From JBEKLJ01 sp050010255 (GTDB taxonomy: Bacteria; Acidobacteriota; Terriglobia; Bryobacterales; Bryobacteraceae): 10,456 bases of DNA. The notes beneath the pieces were generated by a model. It was not told where the DNA came from. It made no database searches and worked only from the letters and a program-made list of their open reading frames with translations. Position numbers and translations under genes: made by a program. Positions 1 to 6,479 of this stretch are shown here, piece by piece. Position 1 is the first letter of the stretch. Each line of letters starts with the position of its first letter. The DNA is taken from positions 1 to 10,456 of the forward strand of contig JBEKLJ010000118.1 of the NCBI GenBank assembly GCA_050010255.1, written 5' to 3'.

Positions 1-1347
1 CTACACTGCGGCCGCGCCGGCCTGGCCGGGTGCGTCGATCTCGACGGTCTTCGGCTGCAGCCCCGCCTTGGCCAGCAGCGCGTAGACTGCGAAGCCAACG
101 ACGTAACTCCAGAGCACTTCGGGCTTGCAGCCGTTCTTCACGGCCTCGGAGACCGGCAGGAAGTCCACGATGCCGACGGTGAAGCCGAGTGCCCAGGCGA
201 TGTAGCCGGCCCAGTTGATGCCTTGGCGCGGCCCGGCCCACTTGCGGCCCGAGAGCAGGTAGTCGGCGGTCATGGCGCCGCAGATTGGGCCGAAAGAGGC
301 GCCGACGATCTTGAACACGCCCACCAGGTTCAGCGCAGCGCCGGTCACGGCGAGCGTTATCGCGATCGCGGCGCCCACCATGGTGCTGGCCATGCGCGGG
401 ATCTTGGGCATCATCGTGGCGAAGCTGTTCCCGGCAATGAACGCGCAGAAGCAGGCTGGAGCGACCGAGGCCAGAGCGAACAGCAAGAACATCGGGCTGG
501 CCAGGAACCTGACCGTGGCATCAATGACGCCCGAGTAGGTTACCGCGCTGTGGCCCGCGGCATTGGCTCCCGCGACCGACATCAGCGGCAGGCCGCCGGC
601 ATACAGGATGGCAACGGTGATGCCGACGAGGCCGCCCCACTTGACGTCGCGGGCGTTGCGCGAGTTCATGCCGAAGTCGGCGCCCGCCGCGCCCGCAGTC
701 GCGAAAAAGCCGATGACGATTTGCACCAGCATCGCCATGCCGAGCAGCGGCGCGGGGTCCGGCGGCTCGTATGCCGCCACGCCGCCCACGTTTCGCAGGA
801 AGACCAGGAGGACCATGAGGAACGCAATCAGGCTCAGGTACAGCGAGACCCTGGCGACGTACTGGATGCCTTTCACGCCGATGTAGGCCATGATGGCGCC
901 CCAGGCGATGGCGATGAGCTTGAAGGCCAGCGCGTCCGGCACGGCCGCCTGTTCGCTCCAGCCGGCGCCGCGGAGGATGTAGGTGGTAGACAGCGAGGTA
1001 TTGACCGCCAGCCAGCCGATCTGCAACAAGCCCATGAGCAGGCCCGGCATGAGGTACCCGCCCGTCGTGCCGAAGGTGGAGCTGCCCACGACGTAGAGCG
1101 GGTAGCCGGTCTTCATGCCCAGCATGGCCGGCGCGAAATAGTAGAAACCGAAGCAGAGCAGGCCCGCCGCGAGCAACGCCAGCAGGCTCAGGCCCACGCC
1201 GGCTCGCGTCAAAGTGCCGCCGGCGAGCTGCTCATAGAACACCACCCACAGGAAGACGCCGGCGTAGCTCGGCGCCGTGTTCTTGAACCACGCCCCGCGA
1301 TTACCCTGCGGGTTGGGAAGCGCTTTGGCGATGTAGTCGGGCAGCAT
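1..1347 (-). CDS. NCS1-family (CodB-like) nucleobase permease
   Basis: Integral inner-membrane transporter of the nucleobase:cation symporter-1 family, whose members import cytosine, purines, allantoin or hydantoins with H+ or Na+. The 448-residue protein is almost all hydrophobic segments, about 12 by eye, first at roughly residues 27-46. Resemblance to E. coli CodB is clear in a K-T-G-Y-P loop followed by S-F-G-type residues (about 80-94), an A-D-F-x(3)-S-R-N-A stretch after a long helix (about 224-233), and a T-A-D-Y-L-L-x-G-R-K-W loop followed by I-N-W (about 361-380). I chose ATG at 1347 because AAGGAG lies 6 nt upstream; the adjacent GTG at 1350 would be only 3 nt from it. The stop is at the first bases of the window, so the gene is complete. 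Substrate cannot be read from sequence; no deaminase or other nucleobase gene is nearby. Family assignment is firm, cytosine specificity is not. Confidence 0.88.
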   Translation of the reverse strand: MLPDYIAKALPNPQGNRGAWFKNTAPSYAGVFLWVVFYEQLAGGTLTRAGVGLSLLALLAAGLLCFGFYYFAPAMLGMKTGYPLYVVGSSTFGTTGGYLMPGLLMGLLQIGWLAVNTSLSTTYILRGAGWSEQAAVPDALAFKLIAIAWGAIMAYIGVKGIQYVARVSLYLSLIAFLMVLLVFLRNVGGVAAYEPPDPAPLLGMAMLVQIVIGFFATAGAAGADFGMNSRNARDVKWGGLVGITVAILYAGGLPLMSVAGANAAGHSAVTYSGVIDATVRFLASPMFLLFALASVAPACFCAFIAGNSFATMMPKIPRMASTMVGAAIAITLAVTGAALNLVGVFKIVGASFGPICGAMTADYLLSGRKWAGPRQGINWAGYIAWALGFTVGIVDFLPVSEAVKNGCKPEVLWSYVVGFAVYALLAKAGLQPKTVEIDAPGQAGAAAV

Positions 1348-1383
1348 CACACGCTCCTTCTCGAAGGACGGTAAAACGGGGTG

Positions 1384-1392
1384 AGTATAGCA
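1384..1392 (-). promoter_or_regulatory. Extended -10 promoter of the permease gene
   Basis: Read on the minus strand this is TGCTATACT, an extended -10 element (TGn plus a 5/6 match to TATAAT). The predicted transcription start is near 1377, giving a leader of about 30 nt with AAGGAG just before the start. The -35 region is weak (TTTCCG-like), which is common with extended -10 promoters. It implies the permease can be transcribed independently of the DUF302 gene upstream. Confidence 0.5.
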
Positions 1393-1395
1393 GAA

Positions 1396-1427
1396 GCCCG
1401 GCCGGGCCGGAAACGCGGCGGGCGCCC
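1396..1427 (-). terminator. Weak GC-rich hairpin region after DUF302 gene
   Basis: Directly after the DUF302 stop codon, on the minus strand, come two perfect palindromes: GGGCGCCC (1420-1427) and GCCCGGCCGGGC (1396-1407). The second is followed by TTCT. They may slow or end DUF302 transcription just before the permease promoter. The T-run is very short, so this is a weak candidate for an intrinsic terminator. Confidence 0.22.
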
Positions 1428-1967
1428 TCAGCCGCCCTTGGCGTCGTGCTCGCCGGTACCGCCGAGGTCCTCGACCTTGGTCCCGTGGCAGTCGATGCGC
1501 TGGGGAATCGAGCCGCGCACGTTCATCTGCTCCTCGGTCGCGCCGAGGCCCCCGCCGTGCTGAGCGGCGGCGGCAGCGCGGGAAGCGGCCGGCGTCCGCG
1601 CGGCCTCCTCCATGACGGCGCGCAGCAGGTCTTCCAGCGGCGCCGCCAGCGGCGCCAGGTCAGGGCGGTTCAGCAGGCGGCAGGCATCGATCGGCGACAT
1701 GGCCTCCAATGTCACTTGCCCGCCCCGCGCGTAGGCGGCAATCCGCCAGGGCAGGAAGGCTGTGGCGCGGATGTCTCCCTCCATCAGCGCCGCGTACAGC
1801 TCGGGCTGGCAAAGGCAGAACACGAAGGCATCTTCGGCCGATCCGGCCTCCTGGAGGTGCTGGCCGACGTGGGTGACTGTCAGCACACTCGCCTCACGGC
1901 GTTGCGCGGCGCGCTTCAGCGCGGCCTCGATGGCCTCCAGCCCGAGTTCGCATGAGACTTGCAGCAT
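1428..1967 (-). CDS. DUF302 domain protein
   Basis: A 179-residue protein of the DUF302 family (TT1751-like fold), which has no established biochemical role. Domain features run in the usual order: an N-terminal helix with L-G-L-E-A-I (about 8-13), a C-x-P motif (C53, P55) after a beta strand, an L-P-W-R-I-A-A-Y strand (72-79), then L-E-A-M-S-P (88-92) and a helix with L-L-N-R-P-D-L-x-P-L-A (98-108). The domain ends near residue 124. The remaining 55 residues form an Ala/Gly-rich tail ending in a charged stretch with C160 and H161; this is longer than the domain needs and looks disordered. The ATG at 1967 has CGGAGG 9 nt upstream. It is transcribed away from the lysine operon, so shared function is not implied. 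Family call is confident, function unknown. Confidence 0.8.
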   Translation of the reverse strand: MLQVSCELGLEAIEAALKRAAQRREASVLTVTHVGQHLQEAGSAEDAFVFCLCQPELYAALMEGDIRATAFLPWRIAAYARGGQVTLEAMSPIDACRLLNRPDLAPLAAPLEDLLRAVMEEAARTPAASRAAAAAQHGGGLGATEEQMNVRGSIPQRIDCHGTKVEDLGGTGEHDAKGG

Positions 1968-1990
1968 GGCGGTGGACCTCCGTCAGCCGA

Positions 1991-1996
1991 ATTATA
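1991..1996 (-). promoter_or_regulatory. Candidate -10 box for DUF302 gene
   Basis: On the minus strand this is a perfect TATAAT, 24 nt upstream of the DUF302 start, in otherwise very GC-rich DNA. The expected start of transcription would be near 1984, leaving a short leader that still contains the CGGAGG ribosome binding site. No recognisable -35 hexamer lies at 16-18 bp spacing, so an activator or another sigma factor may be involved. Confidence 0.42.
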
Positions 1997-2020
1997 CGGC
2001 GGCGAAGGCGGAAGCCGCCG
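1997..2020. repeat. 7-bp inverted repeat between divergent promoters
   Basis: CGGCGGC (1997-2003) and GCCGCCG (2014-2020) are perfect reverse complements separated by 10 nt. The repeat touches the -10 box of the DUF302 gene on one side and lies 6 nt before the -35 box of the lysine operon on the other. It could be a protein-binding operator, but such GC-rich repeats also arise by chance in this base composition. Confidence 0.3.
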
Positions 2021-2026
2021 GCGAAT

Positions 2027-2055
2027 TTGACCTGCCGCCCGAAATTCTATATGCT
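2027..2055 (+). promoter_or_regulatory. Promoter of the lysine biosynthesis operon
   Basis: TTGACC (2027-2032, 5/6 match to the -35 consensus) and TATGCT (2050-2055, 4/6 match including the key T-A and final T) are 17 bp apart. The predicted transcription start is near 2061-2063, immediately before the first strand of the lysine riboswitch P1 helix at 2065. That fit supports the call. An alternative -10, TATATG at 2048-2053, would leave only a 15-bp spacer. Confidence 0.55.
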
Positions 2056-2064
2056 GGGGGTTAC

Positions 2065-2260
2065 TTCGGTAGAGGCGCGGAAGCCATTAGTAGCCGGGTC
2101 CGTTGCTCCGAGGCGCTTCGGAGGGCCCGCGTGAACGGGGCGTGCTGAGTTGTTTCCGCCGAAACCGTTACGGGAAGCCGCTCCCGGGCGGTTGGGGGGT
2201 AAGGTTAAGACCTGCCCACTGTCATTCGGGTCTCACGCCGCCGAATGGAGCGCTATCGAA
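2065..2260 (+). ncRNA. Lysine riboswitch (L box) aptamer
   Basis: A cis-acting RNA that binds L-lysine in the nascent leader. Conserved core segments appear in order: AGAGGCGCG (2071-2079), AGTA (2089-2092), CGCCGAAA (2157-2164), ACTGTCA (2218-2224) and GGAGCGCTATC (2247-2257). The helices pair as expected. P1 is 2065-2072 with 2253-2260 (8 bp, one G-U). The P2 base is 2074-2082 with 2154-2160, with a bulge, and its tip hairpin is 2106-2111 with 2118-2123. P3 is 2163-2167 with 2189-2193 plus 2171-2175 with 2182-2186. P4 is 2202-2205 with 2210-2213 plus GGG/CCC below. P5 is 2223-2229 with 2241-2247 (7 bp). The next gene on the same strand begins six lysine-pathway genes, as expected for this class. 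I identified it from the core motifs and hand pairing, without a covariance-model search. Confidence 0.92.
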
Positions 2261-2316
2261 GGGAAGACCGTCCCGTTCTTCCCTCCCGCATCGCTCCCTT
2301 CGCAACCGGCCCGGAG
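2257..2316 (+). promoter_or_regulatory. Riboswitch expression platform (inferred)
   Basis: Three competing pairings can be drawn downstream of the aptamer. An 8-bp hairpin is 2260-2267 with 2277-2284. An 8-bp alternative is 2257-2264 with 2295-2302, which uses P1's 3' strand and so cannot coexist with P1. CTCC at 2294-2297 can pair with the GGAG ribosome binding site at 2313-2316. In this model lysine binding stabilises P1, frees 2294-2302, and allows it to cover the ribosome site. No run of T follows the hairpin, which favours translational over termination control. The 4-bp block of the ribosome site is weak, so this is a hypothesis. Confidence 0.45.
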
Positions 2317-2321
2317 ATGGC

Positions 2322-3341
2322 ATGGCCATGAACGTATTCGAGCTGACGCGAGCGCTGGTAAACATCGAGTCCGTTACGAACAACGAGCAGGAAGTGGGCG
2401 CGTACCTGCTCCAGTACCTCTCCGCGCTGGCCGCGCGCACGGGCGGCGTGGCCGAACGGATGGAGATCGAGCCGGGCCGGTTCAACGTTCTGGCGTCGTG
2501 GGACCGGCCGCTGGTGACGCTCTCGACGCACATGGACGTGGTCCCGCCGTTTTTCCCCTCGCACGAGGACGCCGAGTACATTTACGGGCGCGGCGCCTGC
2601 GACGCCAAGGGCATCCTGGCCGCGATGATCGGAGCCGCCGAAGGGCTGCTGGAGGCGGGCCGGCGCGGCTTCGGACTGCTGTTCGTGGTGGGCGAGGAGC
2701 GCAACAGCGCGGGCGCGTTCGCCGCGGCGCGCCAGGGGCGCGGCTCGCGGTACTTAATCAACGGCGAGCCGACGGAGAACAAGCTGGCGCTAGGCTCGAA
2801 GGGCACGCTGCGCTACGAGATCGCCGCGCGCGGGCGCATGGCGCACTCGGCTTACCCGGAGCTGGGCGAGTCGGCGATCGAGAAGCTGCTGGACGTGCTC
2901 GAGCGCGTCCGCCGCATCCCCATGCCCGAGGATCCGTTGCTCGGCCGGGCCACGCTGAACATCGGCACGATCTCCGGTGGCCGCGCGCCGAACGTCGTTC
3001 CGGACAAGGCCCGGGCGGAGATCCTCATCCGCCTGGTCTCCGACGCCGAGCCCATGCGCCGTGCCGTTGAGGAGGCCGCTTCCGGCCGTGCTGAGGCGAA
3101 CGAAGTGCTCTCGATCCCGGCGGTGCGGCTGAATCCGCTGGGCGAGCTGCCGACCACGGTCGTGTCGTTCACCACCGACATTCCCGCGTTCGGCGGCGCC
3201 TGGGGCGAGCCGTTCCTGATCGGCCCCGGCAGCATCCACACCGCGCACACGCTGGAGGAGAGGGTTTCCAAACGGCAGCTTCTGGAAGCTGTCGACATCT
3301 ATCGCACGCTAGTCGAAAGGCTGCTGTCGGCTAAGAGCTGA
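2322..3341 (+). CDS. dapE: M20-family metallohydrolase, probable succinyl-diaminopimelate desuccinylase
   Basis: Cytoplasmic di-zinc amidohydrolase of the DapE/ArgE/LysK type, 339 residues. Likely role: hydrolysis of N-succinyl-L,L-diaminopimelate to diaminopimelate and succinate. Visible residues: H70 and D72 in T-H-M-D-V-V-P-P, bridging D94 in G-R-G-A-C-D-A-K-G, catalytic E125 with ligand E126, ligand E149 in N-G-E-P-T, and final ligand H309 in I-H-T-A-H-T-L-E-E. H175 sits in the lid/dimer domain (G-R-M-A-H-S-A-Y-P). The active site is complete. The ATG at 2322 has GGAG 5 nt upstream; the open frame extends upstream to 2103 but that part runs through the riboswitch. It is shorter than typical DapE (about 375 residues), so acetylornithine or acetyl-lysine deacetylase activity is possible. 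First place behind the lysine riboswitch and a downstream dapD argue for DapE. Confidence 0.72.
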   Translation: MAMNVFELTRALVNIESVTNNEQEVGAYLLQYLSALAARTGGVAERMEIEPGRFNVLASWDRPLVTLSTHMDVVPPFFPSHEDAEYIYGRGACDAKGILAAMIGAAEGLLEAGRRGFGLLFVVGEERNSAGAFAAARQGRGSRYLINGEPTENKLALGSKGTLRYEIAARGRMAHSAYPELGESAIEKLLDVLERVRRIPMPEDPLLGRATLNIGTISGGRAPNVVPDKARAEILIRLVSDAEPMRRAVEEAASGRAEANEVLSIPAVRLNPLGELPTTVVSFTTDIPAFGGAWGEPFLIGPGSIHTAHTLEERVSKRQLLEAVDIYRTLVERLLSAKS

Positions 3342-3354
3342 TGGCAGATAGCTT

Positions 3355-4404
3355 ATGCAAAAGATCGAAGTCGGCATACTCGGCGCCACCGGCATGGTGG
3401 GCCAGCATTTCATCAAGTTCCTGCGGAATCATCCCTGGTTCGAGGTCAGGTGGGTCGGCGCCAGCGACCGCTCGGCGGGCAAGAAGTACCGCCAGGCCAC
3501 GAGCTGGCGCCTGGATGGCGCCCTGCCGGAGAACGTCGCCGATCTGATGGTGGAGGACTGCAAGCCGGGCAGCGCGCCCCGCCTGCTGTTCTCGGCCATG
3601 GACGCCTCGGTGGCCACCGAGATCGAGCGCGCCTTTGCCGAAGCGGGCTACGTCGTCGTCTCGAACTCGCGCAACCACCGCATGGAGCGAGACGTGCCGC
3701 TGCTGGTGCCGGAGGTGAACCCCGGCCATCTGGAGCTCTTGCCCATCCAGCAGCGCGAGCGCGGCTGGAAAGGGAAGATCGTCACCAACCCCAACTGCGC
3801 GGCCGTGGTGCTGACGATGGCCCTGGCGCCGCTCAAGCCCTTCGGCATCACCCGCGTGGTCGTGACCACCATGCAGGCCGTCTCGGGCGCGGGCTACCCC
3901 GGCGTGGCCAGCATGGACATCCTGGGCAACGTCATCCCCTTCATCGGCGGCGAGGAAGAGAAGATCGAGCAGGAGACGCAGAAGATCCTCGGCGAATACC
4001 AGGACGGCCACATCGAGCCGCTGGCCGCGCGCGTCTCGGCGCACTGCAACCGCGTGCCGGTGGTGGACGGGCACATGGTGACCGTCTCGGTCGAGTTGGC
4101 GGCGAAGCCGGCGGAGGCCGACCTGCTGGCGGCGTTCGGCGCGTTTACAGGCGTGCCGCAGCAGCGGAAGCTGCCCAGCGCGCCGCCGCAGCCAGTGATC
4201 TACATGGAGCAGAGCGACCGCCCGCAGCCGCGGCGCGACGTCGAGCGCGAGCGCGGCATGGCGGCCTTTGTCGGCCGCCTGCGCCCCTGCCCGGTGCTGG
4301 ATTGGAAGTTCGTCGCGCTGGGGCACAACACGGTGCGCGGCGCGGCCGGCGCGGCCGTGCTGAACGCCGAGCTGATGCACTCGGAAGGATTGCTGGACGC
4401 ATGA
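3355..4404 (+). CDS. asd: Aspartate-semialdehyde dehydrogenase, archaeal/fungal type
   Basis: Reduces L-aspartyl-4-phosphate to L-aspartate-4-semialdehyde with NADPH, the branch-point step toward lysine/diaminopimelate, threonine and methionine. The 349-residue protein has the N-terminal nucleotide loop G-A-T-G-M-V-G (10-16), the catalytic C148 in N-P-N-C-A-A, a long G-A-G-Y-P-G-V-A-S-M-D-I-L-G-N stretch (178-192), E-E-E-K-I-x-x-E (200-207), and the acid/base H240 in R-V-P-V-V-D-G-H. The G-Y-P-G-V and E-E-E-K-I elements mark the archaeal/fungal-like subclass, distinct from E. coli Asd. ATG at 3355 starts the motif at once; no strong ribosome binding site precedes it. It begins 13 nt after the M20 gene, so translational coupling is likely. 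Its stop overlaps the lysC start as ATGA. Confidence 0.95.
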   Translation: MQKIEVGILGATGMVGQHFIKFLRNHPWFEVRWVGASDRSAGKKYRQATSWRLDGALPENVADLMVEDCKPGSAPRLLFSAMDASVATEIERAFAEAGYVVVSNSRNHRMERDVPLLVPEVNPGHLELLPIQQRERGWKGKIVTNPNCAAVVLTMALAPLKPFGITRVVVTTMQAVSGAGYPGVASMDILGNVIPFIGGEEEKIEQETQKILGEYQDGHIEPLAARVSAHCNRVPVVDGHMVTVSVELAAKPAEADLLAAFGAFTGVPQQRKLPSAPPQPVIYMEQSDRPQPRRDVERERGMAAFVGRLRPCPVLDWKFVALGHNTVRGAAGAAVLNAELMHSEGLLDA

Positions 4405-5774
4405 TCGTCATGAAGTTCGGCGGCACGTCGGTGGAATCGACGGCCGCTCTCGATGGGGTTGTCTCGATTGTTCAAGCTCGGGCCGGGCGTCAGCCGGTGG
4501 TGGTGGTTTCAGCGATGGGGAAGACCACCAACCGCCTGCTGGCGCTCGCCTCGGATGCGGTCAGGGGCAAGCGCGACCATGCGCTTGCCCAACTGGCCGC
4601 TCTCCGGGACTATCATCTGGAGCAGGCGCGGCCGGTCGTGGCCGCCGCGGACCGCGCGGCGCTGGAGCGGACCGTGGAGGAGCACTTCAGCGAGCTGGGA
4701 GAGCTGGTCCGGGGGCTGGCCGTGCTGGGCGAGCTGACGCCGCGGTCCGTGGACGCGATCTCCAGTTACGGCGAGCGGCTCTCGAGCCGGATCGTGGCGC
4801 TGGCGCTCCGCCGCGCCGGCCTGGACGCCGTGCACGTCGATTCCCGGCGCGTCGTGGTCACCGACCGGAAGCACACGCAGGCCGCCCCGCTCTACCCCCA
4901 GACCTACGCGCGGCTGTCCACCGAGGTGGCCCCGCTGGCCCTCCAGGGCAAGGTGGCGGTGATGGGCGGCTTCATAGGCGCCACCGAAGACGGCGTAACC
5001 ACCACGCTCGGCCGCGGCGGTTCGGATTTCACGGCCTCCATTGTGGGCGCGGGCATCGGCGCCGAGGAGATCCAGATCTGGACCGACGTGGACGGCATGC
5101 TGACCGCCGACCCGAGCAGCGTCCCGGGCGCCCATCGGCTGAAGGTGATCTCCTTCGCCGAGGCGGCCGAGCTGGCCTATTTCGGGGCCAAGGTGCTGCA
5201 TCCCTCTACCGTCCTGCCGGCCATCGAGAAGAACATCCCGGTGCTCATCCTGAACTCGCGCCGGCCGGAGGCGCCCGGCACGCGCGTCATCCGCGAGGCG
5301 GCGCCGTCGAGTAACCCGGTCAAGTCGATCGCCTCGAAGAAGAACATCACCGTCGTCAATATCCACTCGACGCGCATGCTGATGGCCCACGGCTTCCTGC
5401 GGCGCATCTTCGAGGTGTTCGACCGCCACGAGACGCCGGTCGACATGCTGGCCACCTCCGAGGTGAGCGTCTCGGCGACCATCGACGACCCGGCGCGCCT
5501 GGAAGCGATCCGCCGGGAGCTGGAGCAGTTTGCCGAGGTGTTCGTCGAGCACAACCGTGCGATCATCTGTCTGGTAGGCGACAATATTCGTTACACGCCC
5601 GGGCTGGGCGCGCGCATTTTCGGCGCCCTCAAGACGGTCAACGTGCTGATGGTGTCGCAGGGCGGCTCGCAGTGGAACCTCAGCCTGGTGGTCGCCGAAG
5701 AGGACCTCCAGGAGGCGGTTCGCCTCCTGCACCAGGAGTTCTTCAGCCAGCTCGACCCGGCGGTATTCGACTAA
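4401..5774 (+). CDS. lysC: Aspartate kinase, LysC-type with two ACT domains
   Basis: Phosphorylates L-aspartate with ATP, the first committed step of the pathway. It is a 457-residue monofunctional kinase close in length to E. coli LysC (449). The kinase domain shows K-F-G-G-T-S (5-10), S-S-Y-G-E-R-L-S-S (121-129), T-T-L-G-R-G-G-S-D-F-T-A (201-212), W-T-D-V-D-G-M-L-T-A-D-P (227-238) and A-Y-F-G-A-K-V-L-H-P (259-268). Two C-terminal ACT domains (about 311-380 and 386-450) carry V-D-M-L-A-T-S-E-V-S-V-S (347-358) and a second strand ending in Q-W-N-L-S-L-V-V, the pattern of lysine-inhibited kinases. The start ATG overlaps the asd stop by 4 nt; a second in-frame ATG at 4410 is possible, with GGAAGG upstream of both. 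Feedback inhibition by lysine is family knowledge; the riboswitch adds a second lysine control. Confidence 0.95.
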   Translation: MIVMKFGGTSVESTAALDGVVSIVQARAGRQPVVVVSAMGKTTNRLLALASDAVRGKRDHALAQLAALRDYHLEQARPVVAAADRAALERTVEEHFSELGELVRGLAVLGELTPRSVDAISSYGERLSSRIVALALRRAGLDAVHVDSRRVVVTDRKHTQAAPLYPQTYARLSTEVAPLALQGKVAVMGGFIGATEDGVTTTLGRGGSDFTASIVGAGIGAEEIQIWTDVDGMLTADPSSVPGAHRLKVISFAEAAELAYFGAKVLHPSTVLPAIEKNIPVLILNSRRPEAPGTRVIREAAPSSNPVKSIASKKNITVVNIHSTRMLMAHGFLRRIFEVFDRHETPVDMLATSEVSVSATIDDPARLEAIRRELEQFAEVFVEHNRAIICLVGDNIRYTPGLGARIFGALKTVNVLMVSQGGSQWNLSLVVAEEDLQEAVRLLHQEFFSQLDPAVFD

Positions 5775-5776
5775 TC

Positions 5777-6475
5777 ATGAACTTAGCCATCGTCGGCTAC
5801 GGCAAGATGGGGCGGCTCATCGAGCAGCTCGCCCCGGAGCACGGCTTCGCGGTGGCGCTGAAGCTCGACGAGTTCAACAACGTCCGGGGCTCCGGCATCA
5901 CGGCGGAGAACTTCCGCGGCGTGGACGTGGCGGTCGAGTTCTCCATCCCCGAAGCGGTGATCGAGAACGTCGAGCGCATCGCCGGGCTGGGCGTGAACCT
6001 GGTGGTCGGCGCCACCGGCTGGCTTGGGGAAATGGGCCGCGTGAAGGCGGCGGTCGAACGCCACGGCGTGGGTCTGGTGTGGAGTCCGAACTACTCGATT
6101 GGGGTGAACGTGTTCTCACGCCTGGTGGCGGAGGCGGCGCGCCTGCTGGCCCGCGAAGAGGAGTACGGCGCCTGGGCCTGGGAGATCCACCATTCAGCCA
6201 AGAAGGACGCGCCCTCGGGCACGCTGCTCAAGCTGGTGGCGGAGATGAAGAAGGCCGGCTACGCGCGGCCCATCGACACCGCCTCGAACCGCGCCGGGCG
6301 CCATCCGGGCACGCACGAAATCGGGTTCGACTCGGCGGCGGACACCATCACGCTGCGCCACGCCGCACGCAACCGCGAGGGTTTCGCCCGCGGCGCGCTG
6401 AAAGCTGCACAATGGATCGTGGGCAAAGAAGGACTGTACGAGTTTAGCGAGATCCTGTTCCAGCAGGGGGCCTGA
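5777..6475 (+). CDS. dapB: 4-hydroxy-tetrahydrodipicolinate reductase
   Basis: Reduces the DapA product to tetrahydrodipicolinate with NAD(P)H. The 232-residue protein has a Rossmann nucleotide loop G-Y-G-K-M-G (7-12) in place of the commoner G-A-x-G-R-M-G, a V-E-F-S-I-P-E-A strand and loop (53-60), G-A-T-G-W (78-82), P-N-Y-S-I-G-V-N-V (104-112), and the diagnostic E-I-H-H-S-A-K-K-D-A-P-S-G-T (136-149). In that motif H138 is the acid/base candidate and K142 the substrate lysine by alignment with E. coli H159 and K163. It is about 40 residues shorter than the E. coli enzyme, mainly in the N-terminal cofactor domain, as in the compact DapB subtype. ATG at 5777 lies 2 nt after the lysC stop; the frame extends upstream only inside lysC. 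Coupled translation is likely. Confidence 0.93.
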   Translation: MNLAIVGYGKMGRLIEQLAPEHGFAVALKLDEFNNVRGSGITAENFRGVDVAVEFSIPEAVIENVERIAGLGVNLVVGATGWLGEMGRVKAAVERHGVGLVWSPNYSIGVNVFSRLVAEAARLLAREEEYGAWAWEIHHSAKKDAPSGTLLKLVAEMKKAGYARPIDTASNRAGRHPGTHEIGFDSAADTITLRHAARNREGFARGALKAAQWIVGKEGLYEFSEILFQQGA

Positions 6476-6479
6476 ACCG

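Noticed and set aside
223..1374. Long 383-codon plus-strand frame opposite the permease
   Set aside because: Its composition is Arg/Gly/Ala/Glu/His-rich shadow sequence, while the minus strand encodes a clear NCS1 transporter.
2103..2321. Upstream in-frame extension of the M20 gene to an ATG at 2103 (73 extra residues)
   Set aside because: The extension is translated from the riboswitch and its expression platform, has no family resemblance, and the ATG at 2322 has a good ribosome site.
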